Shown here piece after piece: positions 12,262 through 23,527 of a DNA stretch of 64,000 nt (within the stretch, counting starts at the first letter, position 1; each line of letters opens with the position of its first letter). The position numbers and the translations under genes were made by a program. The notes beneath the pieces are model-generated. The model did no database searches, was not told the DNA's origin, and was given only the letters and a program-made list of their open reading frames with translations. The DNA is from Homalodisca vitripennis (lineage: Eukaryota > Arthropoda > Insecta > Hemiptera > Cicadellidae), in the NCBI RefSeq assembly GCF_021130785.1, contig NC_060212.1, positions 144,587,001 through 144,651,000 on the forward strand. The letters are read 5' to 3'.

Positions 12262-12380
12262 TGACACGCCTAAGTCAGGAATAACAACCACCATGTTTTG
12301 TGTCAACTTCACTATAACTCTAAAACATGCACTTAATAAAAAAAAAAAAACTAAACACAACACCAATTATTAAAACTTAA
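12262..12380. repeat. Dispersed repeat shared with 48218-48340
   Basis: The phrase ACACGCCTAAGTCAGGAAT and about 100 following bases recur near 48228. The copies differ by several substitutions and small indels. Here the block sits inside the Helitron relic, while the other copy adjoins a Penelope-like fragment. Confidence 0.7.
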
Positions 12381-12399
12381 CAACAGAAACAAGAGCCAA

Positions 12400-13466
12400 G
12401 ATCCTACAGGTATACACATTGATTGTATGGGACGAATGCGCAATGGCCCATAATAGGTCACTGGAGGCATTGGACAGAATGTTGAAAGATCTTCGTGACA
12501 AACAAAATATTTTTGGTAGGGCCATGATTCTGTTGTCAGGTGATTTTTGTCACTCTTCCAGTTATTCCCAGGTCAACTATTGCTAATGAACTAAACGCAT
12601 GCCTAAAATCATCAAATTTGTGGTGGCATGTAGACAATCCAATTAACAAATAACATACTAGTATTTCTGCAACAAGATGAAACTGCAAATGTGTTTTCGA
12701 AGCACTTGTTAGACATTGGAAATGGTAAAGTCGCAGCGGACACCTCGACCGGATTCATCACATTACCCACATATTTCTGTCACATCATAGACTCAAAAGA
12801 GGAGCTTATTCATCGTGTTTCTTTAGATATAGCGCAACAGTTCTATAACCGTAATTGGCTGGGTGAATGATCAGTATTGGCAGCAAAAAAATAATACAGA
12901 TGTCGATGATCTCAATGCGTCCATTCAGAATTTTCTTCCGGGCCTGTTGGTTTCCCTCAAATCAGTCGAAACCGTTATAAACCAGGATGACGTAGTCAAC
13001 TATCCCACAGAGTTTATAAATTCAGTAGAATTGCCTGGACTACCACCTCACAATTTGCAGTTAAAAGTAGGGTCAGTTGTCATCATGCTGCGTAACATTA
13101 ATCAACCTCGACTGTGCAATGGAACAAGACTGGCTGTGAAAAAGATAATGAATAATGCCATTTAGGGCAACAATCATAAAGGGGAAATACAAAGGAGAGG
13201 ATGTCTTGATCCCGCGCATACCGATGATTACAACGGATTTACCATTCAATTTTAAACTTCTACAATTTCCCATGCGTCTGGCCTTTGCAATGACCATAAA
13301 TAAATCGCAAGGCCAGTCGTTGGAAGTTTGCGGAATCAACTTGGAGTTTTCCTGTTTCGCGCATGGACAATTATACGTCGCGTGTTCGCGCGTCGGGAAA
13401 CCGTCGTCTTTGTTTATTTACGCACCACAAAACAAAACAAAAGTATGGTTTATCAGAAAGCTTTAA
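12400..13466 (+). pseudogene. Helitron helicase (Pif1-like) fragments
   Basis: The first frame from about 12420 gives LIVWDECAMAHNRSLEALD, the DEAx-type Walker B block of Pif1-like Helitron helicases, followed by AMILLSGDF. After a frameshifted section, 12863-13165 gives LPGLPPHNLQLKVGSVV and MLRNINQPRLCNGTRL. The frame 13155-13466 gives RLAFAMTINKSQGQS and HGQLYVACSRVG, the conserved C-terminal helicase motifs. At least two frameshifts and a missing N-terminal ATP-binding loop make it non-functional. Confidence 0.85.
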
Positions 13467-14394
13467 ATTCATTAACAAAGTGTATCGTTACTGTATGTGT
13501 CTTTCAATATCAAATTGAAACCTTATAAATAGCCAGTATTTTAGGCAAACTTTGCTTTTTAAGTATCTAATTGTTGTGACGACTGTTTTTGAGCAACATC
13601 AAATGTACACTATTTTGTAGCTTTTAAAATATTTGTAAACTATTATAAGCAACATCATAATAATAAAAATTGACCACCTATATTTTATCTGTGTTGTATT
13701 TAATGTAGATGAAGATATATTAATTTGTATTTTAAACAATGTTTCAAATGAAAGTTATGGTATAGCCAGTTTATACTAAATGGTTTTTGGGAACTATATT
13801 TTGTAAGGACTTAATCGGTGTGACAGGACAATTTATTATGCAACCTCATGATTCCTCTGTAATTGAAAACATAAAATTTGATTGAGTGTTGTTTTTAATG
13901 TAGCTAAATAAAGATGTTATATTCATTGTAATATAAGCAAGTTTCAGATTATAACTGTTACACTTCAAACTTTACTTTGTAAGCTACCAATATTGTGACA
14001 TGTAAATGTTTCAAGCAACATCATGTGTAATTAATTGAAAATAATAATAAAACCTTATTCATATTGAGCTTTTTTTAAAATAATTATGAATTCCTTTAGT
14101 TTCTTTGAAGTTTATTTTATACAAAAGTTTAGCTTTGTTATTTATTGATTGAGGCAGTATGAAGTCTGCTGAGCCAGCTAGTAGATCATAAAATTATACA
14201 GATGTAAAATCTTTTTAATAATTAATTTGTCAGAATATAGAACAAACTGTATAGTTATGTAGTTTTGTAACCTGATTCTGGATAAAGCTATAGTATTTAG
14301 TCAGAAAAAGAATCTCCAGATAAGTCTGTTCAATGAATATGGCGGTGTGTTCTTATTATTTCAGTTAAATTCTATTACATTATTTCAATTGAAC

Positions 14395-14568
14395 ATAAAG
14401 TGGACGGAAGGGAAAACATTTACATTTGTAGAGCTATACCATGGTAAGAAATGTTTGTGTAACTTCACAGGCCGAACATATAAAAACAAACAGCAAGTGA
14501 TAAATCTTAAGAACAAGGAAGAGATTGCTGTACAAGAAGAAAAAACACATTTTCACATGAAAAAATAA
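14395..14568 (+). pseudogene. MADF-like DNA-binding domain fragment
   Basis: An open stretch reads KWTEGKTFTFVELYHGKKC followed by TGRTYKNKQQ. The spacing of W, FVELY, a C-x-N pair and YKNK resembles the MADF (Myb/SANT-like) fold seen in transposon-derived and host transcription factors. Only about 55 residues are present, the usual conserved tryptophan after LC is a cysteine, and the frame ends at 14568. It may be a transposon relic or an orphan exon. Confidence 0.4.
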
Positions 14569-14701
14569 AAAAAACACGTTTTTAATTTTCAGTGTTAGTA
14601 TATTTTTAACTTTTATTTGTCATCCTTTAAATGTTTGCCATTTAAATTACAATTTTACATACCTTAATTATTCCCGATTAAACCTCTAGAGTTTCGATAT
14701 A

Positions 14702-16031
14702 CCGGGTGTATCAAAAAGAATGACCTGATTTTGTACGGTAATAATTTATTACGAAACATAAGGCGTGCGGGCAAGGAAAGCTGTGTATTTGGAATGGGCG
14801 TGGCCTAAAGTTTCATAAAATCGCCGGTAGATGTCGGTCAGTGCGGCTGCTTCGTTTCCAGTCAGTCTGAAGTAAATTGGCGTCCGCTCAACAAAAGGCG
14901 TTTCGTGTGTTGCAGTTTGATAAGGATGAGTTGTTTCGGTCCAGCGTGCTTTTCATCGTCGTTTCGGCATTGATCCGCCTTCACCTAAAAACATTCGTCG
15001 ATGGTATGGCCAATTTGAAGAGAAAGGGTGCTTGTGCAAAGGTAAAAGTTCAGGCCGACCTCGCACTTCTGACGAAATGGTGGAAACAGTTTCGGCAAAC
15101 GTATGAGCGCAGTCCACGAACTCGCCGTGCAAGCAGACAACTGGGTATACCTCACATGACTGTCTGGCGAGTGTTAAGACGTCGTTTGCTGTACAAACCA
15201 TACAGACTACAATTAGTACACGCTCTCCGGGTTGGTGATAAAAGGAAACGTGTTGAATTTAGTAATGCTCTACTTGAGGACATGGAAACATTTTTATCAC
15301 AATTAATTTTTCAGTGATGAAGCAACATTTCATACTAGTGGTAAAGTAAACCAACATAACGTGCGCATATGGGGACTCGAATAACCTCACGACGTTATTC
15401 AGCATGAACGAGACTCACCGAAAGTGAACGTTTTTTGTGCAGTCTCTCGTAAAAAAGTGTATGGTCCCTTCTTTTTTTGAGGGAGACAATGTGAATGGAA
15501 TGAGCTATCTTCAAATGCTGCAGAATTGGCTTTTCCCACAACTTCAGGCAGACTCTGGTGACTTCATTATCCAACAGGATGGAGCTCCGCCTCACTGGCA
15601 CAACAATGTTCGGCAGCTCTCAACAACACTCTGCCCCACCGCTGGATAGGGCGCATGGGACCTCGAGACAATGCCCTTCATTCTTGGCCTCCAAGATCAC
15701 CAGACGACCCCATGCGACTTTTTCTTGTGGGGATATGTGAAGGAAAAAGTGTTTGTTCCCCCTCTAACTCATGACATTGAAGAACTAAAGAACAGAATAA
15801 CTGTCGCAATAAGTCTGTGAACGCAGATACGTTGTGTAATGTTTATGAGGAATTTAGCTATCGTCTGGATGTTGTTCGTGCTGCTGCTGGTGGACATATA
15901 GAACATTTGTAATAACATACCTAAAACTTTAAGATTTTGTGAGTATTTTGTAATAAATATTATTTTTGTAGTACATTTTTAGCAATAGATATTGAGTTTT
16001 AAAATCAGGTCATTCATTTTGATACACGCTG
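14702..16031 (+). mobile_element. mariner-like element, 1330 bp, TA target duplication
   Basis: The left end (CCGGGTGTATCAAAAAGAAT) and the inverted right end (CAGCGTGTATCAAAATGAAT) are imperfect terminal repeats of about 30 bp extending to GACCTGATTTT. Both are flanked by TA, at 14700-14701 and 16032-16033. A single broken transposase frame lies between them. Length, ends and target fit the Tc1/mariner superfamily. Confidence 0.9.
14877..15912 (+). pseudogene. mariner-type transposase, broken
   Basis: The frame starts with a TTG at 14877, where an ATG would be expected before ASAQQKAF. It continues through helix-turn-helix-like segments (RASRQLGIPHMTVWRVLRRR) and ends at a stop after LLEDMETFLSQLIFQ; a one-base shift then gives SDEATFHTSGK. 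Later fragments carry QQDGAPPHWHNNVRQ and CDFFLWG(Y)VKEKV, the remaining positions of the catalytic acidic triad, and the terminus GGHIEHL at 15912. Several frameshifts (near 15315, 15385, 15465, 15640 and 15700) inactivate it. Confidence 0.85.
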
Positions 16032-16033
16032 TA

Positions 16034-17372
16034 TTACCTGATATCTATCTTAGGGATGATTTTCATTTGTCATCAGAACTAAGAGGCAAATCTTATGTTG
16101 CCAAATATCAAGGAGAATATTAAAATTTCAAGATTTGCTATTTAAGAGTGGAAATGATTATTTCCCTTATTTGGTTGACTATTCGTCCTGTATTCAAGCA
16201 ATAATTATCATCAAATTTATCTAACAAAAAACTGAAAGTGTTGTTCAAGAATATTGGATTAAGAGAATCTCCATCATAAGAAGGATAAAGGAAATTTGTG
16301 GAATATATGCAGCCCACAAATTGCTGAGATATGAAACAGAATGAAAGCGAGATCTTGTGCACTCCTGCGAAAATCTTATGAAGATTGGTGTAAATTATTG
16401 GTTTTAAGCATTTTCAGACTATTTAAAACTTTTGATTGAGTGCTCTACCTGATTTTTACTGTGTAGGTAAAAATGAGTAAACATTATATAAAAGTAAAAT
16501 ATTCATCCATTCTACAAAATTTTTATATTCAAGTGTACAATGTTTTTTAAGAATTTACAACTCCATAGGACACACAATTTGAAGGGTCTTTAAACGTGTC
16601 ACATTGTGTTAAAACCCTCTTTAGAAGTCAAATAAAAAACTTGGTATCCTCCTTAACACATTGGCTTCTATGTCTCGTATGTCTTCTATTTTGTAGCGTC
16701 AATAGAGTAATTTAAAAATAAGGTTATCACAGCTCCTGTAGGGATTGCTAAACTCCTTCAGATCCCATCTTCATCTTGAGCAAGACTAGTGTTATGGCTG
16801 TGCTCTTGTCTGTAACCGTTCTCTTTTATTCAGTAGGATTTTAAACTTGTGGAATGTGTGGAGGGTAATTGGGCAAACTCTTTTTCCGCGACCCTGACTC
16901 CACAGCGAGGAGGTTCTGATTTACCACCTCTCTTCCCTATTCCATTGTCTTCTGTATGGTGGACTGATATCCCTGGATCCATCTTATCCACCCTGTGATA
17001 TGGTCCACTCTTTCTTCAGAACTGACAGCACTCAGTAGTTAGCATGACAGACCACACGTAATTCTTCAGTCTTTTTAACAATCAGGTTTAGGTGTTTCCC
17101 ATCGTCCAGATTGGTGTTATCAATCTGTCGCTGGAGAAGCTCCAGATTGGTGAAGCTCTTCCTTGGGCTAGTTACCCTCAGACCCAAGGGCACTGGTTCC
17201 TCTTGAGAGAAACAACGACTGTTGCACCTCTCTGATTACCAACAGCATGTACATCTTTCTTACAAGTTTCTTAAAATTCCTTTCCTGGTAAAATATTTTT
17301 GATTTATACAGGAGAGGCTGGTCTCCTCTTAAGCCTTATTCTGCCCGTCCTCATGGGTCACTGGCTAGTCCC
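16034..17372. other. Unassigned non-coding, possible decayed coding at 16900-17250
   Basis: No intact frame is visible. Minus-strand translation of 16900-17170 gives a short coding-like stretch (NTNLDDGKHLNLIVKKTEEL) with a stop soon after. I could not assign it to a family. Confidence 0.3.
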
Positions 17373-17403
17373 CATTAAGAAAAACTCGTCCAAAAATAGT
17401 GGC
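17373..17403 (+). repeat. Solo terminus of the GGACGAGTTTT MITE family
   Basis: AAAACTCGTCCAAAAATAGTGG occurs here and at about 27113, and its inverse occurs at about 26830. Here it is alone, with no inverted partner nearby. Confidence 0.7.
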
Positions 17404-18195
17404 CTCCGGATAATACCAATGTACTCAGATGTGCTACACAGTTTGCTAAGATGTATTACGTTGTAAACAACTTTATTTACGTCGTGTTATTTATTTCTGT
17501 ATTTTGTTTGATTTACATGAAGAACAATGATTCAGAGTATTGAATTAGAGTAGTCCTATCTGGAAAACATTTGTTGAGTTCTTATGAGTACATTAGTATC
17601 CATCCATTGTTTGAAAACGCGGTATTTAGGATTTTGTACAAAATGTATACAAATATTCCCAACTGAGAATTTTCTAAAGAGTTATACTTAGAGTTTGTTA
17701 TACTTAAGAGGGGAGTTTGTAGTTGTATATAGACATACTCACTGTTAGAATACCTATGGCTGGCTTTATGTCTCAACATTTTTATCACTGGCCAAGAGTG
17801 ATAAATTTACAATACTTATTCTAAGTATTAAAAATTCATACTAATATGCTTTTTACAAGTAAAGAAATATACTCTGGTAGCTTATTTTATAATATATAAT
17901 ATAAAAAAAACAGATAAAGGATTTGATTTGTGGTTCCTAAAATATAGCCATTTCCCCGAAATTATGCAAATCCCATAAAAACATCCCTGTATTTCTGATT
18001 TACTCTTTATAATATAGACTGGTCTATAAAGGGTTAAACTTGTAGTACAGATATGGCTGTCTTAACTGGTGAAATGTTTTGTAGAATGTTTAGATAAAAG
18101 CTACCTATTACAATTGCCTTAAAAATGCGGGAAACTATGTTGAAAAATAATTTTAGGTACAATCTTTATTGTGCAAGCAGTGTATGCTCTCAATG
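17404..18195. other. Non-coding, nothing recognised
   Basis: AT-rich sequence with only short chance frames. Confidence 0.4.
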
Positions 18196-18340
18196 TTGAA
18201 TGTCAAAAGCAATCTAGCCTCACCTCCTAAACACATAATTTCTGGTCGTTGCTATTGTTGCGACTGGAAGAAGAACCGCCTGCCGAAGACCAGATGTCAA
18301 GAATGCAGATATTTCATTTGCTGAGAACATTTCCTCCTTC
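18196..18340 (+). pseudogene. piggyBac-type transposase C-terminal cysteine-rich fragment
   Basis: One frame gives SPPKHIISGRCYCCDWKKN followed by RCQECRYFIC, a stop, then EHF. The spacing C-x-C-C, C-x2-C and a final C resembles the RING-like cysteine-rich domain at the C-terminus of piggyBac transposases. The rest of the transposase is not visible. It matters because four TTAA-flanked elements with piggyBac-like ends occur in this window. Confidence 0.45.
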
Positions 18341-18604
18341 CTGTTGTGTTCCGGGCAATGAAGAATTAATAGAAGTAAGCGATAGTGACTTAAGGTTTAA
18401 AGTGAAAAACTACCTGAAACCTGTATTGTTGTAATGTATTCTATTGACTGTGTGTTAAATGTCATATTTAGTTCTAATTATTACCTTAACTCAAATTTTT
18501 ATCAATTGTACTGTAAAGTCAAAGTCAAGTCAAAAGTCAAAGCAAACTTTATTCGTGAACATAGAGTACAGAATATGTGTCAATAGATAAAAGTAATTAT
18601 AAAA

Positions 18605-21600
18605 TTAGGTTGACAAATCTCTCCAATTTGAAAATTCTTCAACGGAGTAGAATGTCTTGTCGGCGGCCAGCCAGGTGGTGAGATGTGTCCTGAATGGGAA
18701 TAGTCTCTTCTCTTCTTTGAGATGTCCATTGGCAGTAGATTGAAAAATTTTTGCTGCCTGCATAGGAAGGTTTTTTGGCAAACATTGCAAGTCTGTGAGA
18801 TTGAAGGTTGAAATTTACTGCGTTTTCTGGTGTTGTGGGTATGGATGTCAATGAATCTTTCAGCATTGCTTGTGAGAATGTGATTGATGGACTGAAAGAT
18901 AAAACAAGGCTGTAACAGTTTGGATTACCAAGGTCTTTAAAGGCACTTCTACAAGTGTCTCTTGGTCCCAAGCTTGCTAGCACTCTCACAGCCTTTTTCT
19001 GCATTTATAGGACTCTATTCAGATTTCCTGCAGTTGATCCACCCCAAACAAGCAGTCCATATCTTATGTGGGATTCAAATAGTGAGAAATAAGCAACTTT
19101 TAGCTGTTGCGAGGTCTGTGACAGCTCTAACTCTTTTGAGCACATACAGGGCAGTACTCAATTTGTTGCAGACCAAATCCAACATGAGGTGTCCAAGATA
19201 GAGCACTGTCTACAATAATTCCCAAGTACTTAGTTTCTTCCTCCACCTCTAACATCGGGAGTCAGCATTTTCATTTTGTGCTCTACTAAAACAGTACTTG
19301 CTTTGTTTTTCCTTCGTTTAGTGCCAAGTTGTTAACATGACAGTATTGTTTGGCTACATTTAAAGCAATGAAGGCCTTACAGTCTAAATTATCAGGTTGC
19401 TTTTCTGCCAACATCAAAGCAGTATCGTCTGCATACATTGTAGAAGAGGGCATACTCACTGAGATGATTGGGTATAAGTCATTAGTGAACAGTATATAGA
19501 GTACTGGTCCCAAGGACGGATCCTTGAGGAACCCTCTACTGATAGGGAAGGTTGATCAGATCTTGCGTGGTAAGTTGTGTTGTTCACTGTATATTGATCT
19601 CAACCATTTGAGTTCTATTTTTCAAGTAGCTTGAAAACCACCTTTCTTCTGTATTGTGAATTCCCAATGTTTTAAAGCTTTTTAATGAGCAAGTTATGTC
19701 CCAGACTGTCAAATGCTTTAGAAAAATCTAAGAACAAAGCTGTGGTCAAGTTTCCTTCTTCCAAACTGGTCTATTACACCTTCAACAAAACTTATGATGG
19801 CTGTAGTGGTGGATCTTCCAGGTAGGAAAGCCGTGTTGGTGTTCAGATAAGAGTTTGTTAGAAGAGAGGTGTCTCATCAATCTTGTTAAAACAATTTTTT
19901 CAATTATTTTAGAAATCGTAGGAATAAGAGATATCGGTCTATAATCACTTGCAACTTTGCATGTCTTTTGTTTATTTATCGGGATAACCTTAGCTACTTT
20001 AAGATCGTCTGGAAAAATGCCTTGTAAGAGAGACTTGTTAATTATGTTTGTCAATGGAAGCCTGATTTCTTCGACTATATATTTCAATACAGTGGATGAT
20101 ATATCGTCAATTCCAGCTGAGGGTTTTGATTTCAGTGAAAGAATTGTTTTTCAATACCTCGGTTTAGATTTGTCATTTCGAACTTAAAATCAGAAACATT
20201 GTTGATTATGTCCATTTGGTTGTCAGTGAGGTCAAGATTTTTGACCGGCTTCTTTCAGTGTTTTCTCCGCTACAGTTGTGAAATAAGTATTTAGGTGTTC
20301 TGCTATTTGGAGTGGATTCTGAGTTTTCTTTCCGTCAACTTCCAGTTCAATTGCTGATTCCCGTGCATTTTTTTTTGTCGTTCACTGTTTATGGTGTCCC
20401 AGATCGCTTTAGGCTTGTTATCAGCATTGTTAATAAAAGTCGGCAGTTGCTTGTCTTCTACAAAAAATTTCAATCTCAAATCATATGCTTTTTTCCTTTC
20501 TGCTGTTAATCTTTTTTGCCTCAACCCCAGGTCTTAATTTTTTCTTGCTCAAGAGCCTCAAGAAAGTCTTTTTGAAGTCTGTTAGCAACAGGGTCTGACA
20601 TGCTTCTAAAGTTTATGCCTTTGTTTGGATCTAGATTTTTTGTAAGGGCAGGCTGTGTTCATTGCTGAGGTGAGGATGCCACTAAGTTTTTTGTACGCTG
20701 TGTTTACACATTTTCTGTATTTATGATTTCATCCCATTCCTGATCGCGGAGAATTTCTTTTAGGTGGTCCAAAATTTTTCTTGTTAAGTGCCTTCTTTCT
20801 GAATTTACAATGGGCAGAGGAGCTGAACACTTGTAGATTGAGCTTAGCTGTGCTTTATTGATCAGAAATCCCAAGTAGTGAATGTAGAGACATTGATTTC
20901 TTGAGGAGTGATATTACTACATACACAGTCTATGGATGAAGATGTAGTATTTGTCTCTCTGGTAGGTGGGAGTTGTAAACGGTGAATATTGTATGCTGCC
21001 AAAGTATTAGTTAGCTTTGCGTTGTCCCTATCTTGTTTTAGACAATCGATATTTATATCCCCCATGATTATAATACGTGACTTCCATACAGGTACAGTGT
21101 CCAAAATGTCAGATACATGGTCAAGGGCTATGTCCAAGATCTCCTCCAGGTGGCCTTGTAGATGCCCAAGACATAAGTGCATTTCTGTCCCTCTGAGATA
21201 GCAACTAGTTGCGTTTCACACACCATTTCTATTGATGGTTTTGCAATGATTGGTTCTATTTTATATATCCAAATGTATTGTTCTTATAAATGGCAACTCC
21301 TCCTTTCTTATGGTGTGTCCCTGGAAAAACCTGCTATGAGATCATAATTTGGGATTCTGGTATTTTCAAGATGTTCATTTTTTAATCCGTGTTCAGTAAG
21401 AATTACAGACCAGGATTTGTGTTCTCAAGCATGTGACTCAATCTATTTACCTTGTTTGCTAATGAATCTACATTCTGGTGAAGAATTGTCATTTGACAAT
21501 TTTTTCCTCCATGTGTTCTATTTTGATTTTTTCTTGGGATTCTTACTGTGAGGACGTTCACTTTGTTGGTTTTTTTAAACCAGTTGCTTTGCTTTGTTTT

Positions 21601-21771
21601 CCGGAAAGAATTTATGAAGGTTTTTGTTTTTTGAAATTGTTTCAATTTGGATTTTTTCCTGGACACTGTTTCTAAAAAATTCTTTTGAACATTTTGGGCT
21701 GGTATCTTGTTGTAGTTTTTTGGCCATGTGTTCTTTGTAAAAAAGTTATATTTTTTTATTGAAAAAGTCAC
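18605..21771 (-). pseudogene. LINE ORF2: endonuclease plus reverse transcriptase, broken
   Basis: The frame near 21480 reads MTILHQNVDSLANKVNRLS, the usual start of the endonuclease. Near 21070 it reads RIIIMGDINIDCL and then SSSIDCV, late motifs of that domain. Near 20020-19880 it reads VAKVIPINK and DYRPISLIPTISKIIEKI, the RT fingers. Near 19510 it reads GPVLYILFTNDL, and the catalytic YADD is at 19424-19435. The tail 19004-18639 contains FNLQSHRLAMFAKKPSYAG and ends near YSVEEFSNW. Several frameshifts separate the pieces, so no functional protein is made. Confidence 0.85.
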
Positions 21772-21960
21772 TCTACAGTTTGGCCCTCTGAAAATTTCTT
21801 TTCTTTGAATTTAAGGGTGGTTTGCAGCTGAAAGGATATGTGATAATATGATCATTTTGTACTGTTTGTTTTAATTATAGAGTTGAAAAAATGAACATCT
21901 GTCTCACCTACAATGATGCTGGCGTCTTTCTCATTACTTGGAGCAAATGCAGTAGGTGTA

Positions 21961-22480
21961 GCCTGTGTGGGTTGTCGACTGGCTGGGTTCCTCTGTCAAA
22001 GATGGTTGTGGACAGTTTTTTGGTCAGGGTTTGACTGACTCCCTCCGTCAATACCGAAGCCTGTGGGGTTGTCGACTGGCTGGGTTTCCTCTGTCAAAAA
22101 GATGTTGTGGACAGTTTTTTGGTCAGGGTTTGACTGACTCCCTCCGTCAATACCGAAGCCTGTGGTGTTGTCAACTGGCTGGGTCCTTTGTCGAAGATAT
22201 TGTGGACAGTTTTTTTGGTCAGGGTTTTGACTGACTCCCTCCGTCAATACCGAAGCCTGTGGGGTTGTCGATTGGCTGGGGTCCTCTGTCAAAGATATTG
22301 TGGACAGTTTTTTGGCCAGGGTTTGACTGACTCCCTCCGTCAATACCGAAGCCTGTGGGGTTATCGATTGGCTGGGGTCCTCTGTCAAAGATATTGTGGA
22401 CAGTTTTTTGGTCAGGGTTTGACTGACCTCCCTCCATCAATATCGAAGCCTGTGGGGTTGTTGACTGGCTAGAATCCCCT
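21961..22480 (-). repeat. Coding minisatellite, about 96 bp (32 residues), five to six copies
   Basis: The landmark TCGACTGGCTGGG or close variants recurs at about 93-100 bp intervals near 21970, 22069, 22168, 22265, 22361 and 22461. On the minus strand the unit encodes GFGIDGGSQSNPDQKTVHNI plus about twelve further residues ending QPIDNPT. Copies are slightly diverged, and small indels shift the frame in the two or three copies nearest the 3' side of the ORF. It lies in the C-terminal half of the LINE first ORF. Confidence 0.9.
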
Positions 22481-22553
22481 GAAGTAATTGATGATTTACT
22501 TTTTGCTACTTGCAAAGAGACACTAAAAACATTGTCCCCCCTTGCCACTATTT

Positions 22554-23527
22554 TTAGGTTTTTTTCTGTAAGCTAGTGTTCATGTTATGTCTCTTTGGTT
22601 TGTGTTTCTGATTGTAGTAGTTAGCAAGGTTAGAAAATGATGTTATTGTGTCTTTGTTGGGTTCAAGATTAAGATTATTGAGTTGAGCTGACAGTCCGTC
22701 AATCTTGAGTTCCACTTCATCTTGCCTTCTACATAACCGAGCTAATTCAATGGGACGATTGATGTGTTTTGTCAAAGTGCAAAAAAGTCCCGTCATAGGT
22801 CTGGGTCTCAGTAGACTTTTTTTGTTTTTTTGTCTCATCAGCAATGTGACATGTAGATTATGATGAGCTTCATTGCTTAATCTAGACATTTCTTTTTCCA
22901 ATAATTGCTTATTTTATTTAGATATTGCCTAAGCAGTTGGCCCTGAGCTTGGTCATGATCCTCGAAAATTTGTTTGCAGCTCAACTTGCTGTTGTTTTAC
23001 TTTTCTCCAATTGGAGAAGTGTCTCTTGCAATTTTCCTTGGAGAGCTTCGATTCTATTTAAGTACTGTTCTTCATTAGCTAGAAGATCCTCTACTTTAGC
23101 TTTCCATACTAGCTAGGTTGGCTTCATGTTTGGAGTTACACGTACGTAAATCTTGAACTTCTTGAACTAATTTAGTATTCTCGTGTAGTAGAGCATTTCC
23201 TGCTTCTGCTGCTAAAGTTAAGGAGATTTCCAGGTCAGATTCATCTAAAGTTTCATGGACCTGTAATTTTGACTTTATCCCTCTAGGTCTGAGATTTTAT
23301 TGCTATTTTCGGATAAAAAAGAGTTTTCTTTGATGGATGGATTTTTAGATGTTTTGCAATTTTCACACATCCATGACTTGACATCCGACCTAGACATTTT
23401 ATTAAGTTTATTTGGTAAACTAATTACATTTCTCATGGTACCAAAGCTGGCAGAGGCCTGTGCATTTAATTCCTGAGTATCTGACCCCAATACTACAGAC
23501 ACCACAAGGGTTTTTAGTTAATGACAT
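22554..23527 (-). pseudogene. LINE ORF1 with PHD-like zinc finger
   Basis: From an ATG at 23527 the frame reads SLTKNPCGVCSIGV, then CTGLCQLWYHEKC, a stop, and after a shift WMCENCK. This is the C-x2-C, C-x3-C, H-x2-C, W-x-C-x2-C pattern of a PHD finger. The next part (22901-22554) is rich in charged and leucine residues (VELKIDGLSAQLNNLNLE) and is probably a coiled coil. PHD fingers in the first ORF are known for CR1-like LINEs. A stop and at least two frameshifts break it. Confidence 0.7.

Larger units (their letters stand above)
11868..14181 (+). mobile_element. Decayed Helitron
   Basis: The left part holds the typical Helitron-flank phrase around 11925-11970 (ACTGGACCGATTTTGACGAA and a TGTGTGTGT stretch). 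Helicase fragments follow, and a candidate 3' terminus ends in CTAG at 14178-14181 followed by T, as expected for insertion between A and T. The 5' boundary is approximate. The element is internally deleted, because no replication-initiator domain was found and the helicase starts near its Walker B motif. Rolling-circle transposition is the known mechanism of the family. Confidence 0.55.
18515..23527 (-). mobile_element. Nearly full-length CR1-like LINE, minus strand, inactive
   Basis: In minus-strand order there is a first ORF with a PHD-like finger (23527-23330), a coiled region and a coding minisatellite (about 22480-21960). An endonuclease domain follows (about 21480-20860), then a linker, a reverse transcriptase (about 20090-19280), a C-terminal tail (about 19000-18605) and a 3' end made of short GACTTT-like repeats at 18490-18545. 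The order and the PHD finger fit CR1-like non-LTR retrotransposons. Frameshifts break the second ORF in at least four places. Confidence 0.8.
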
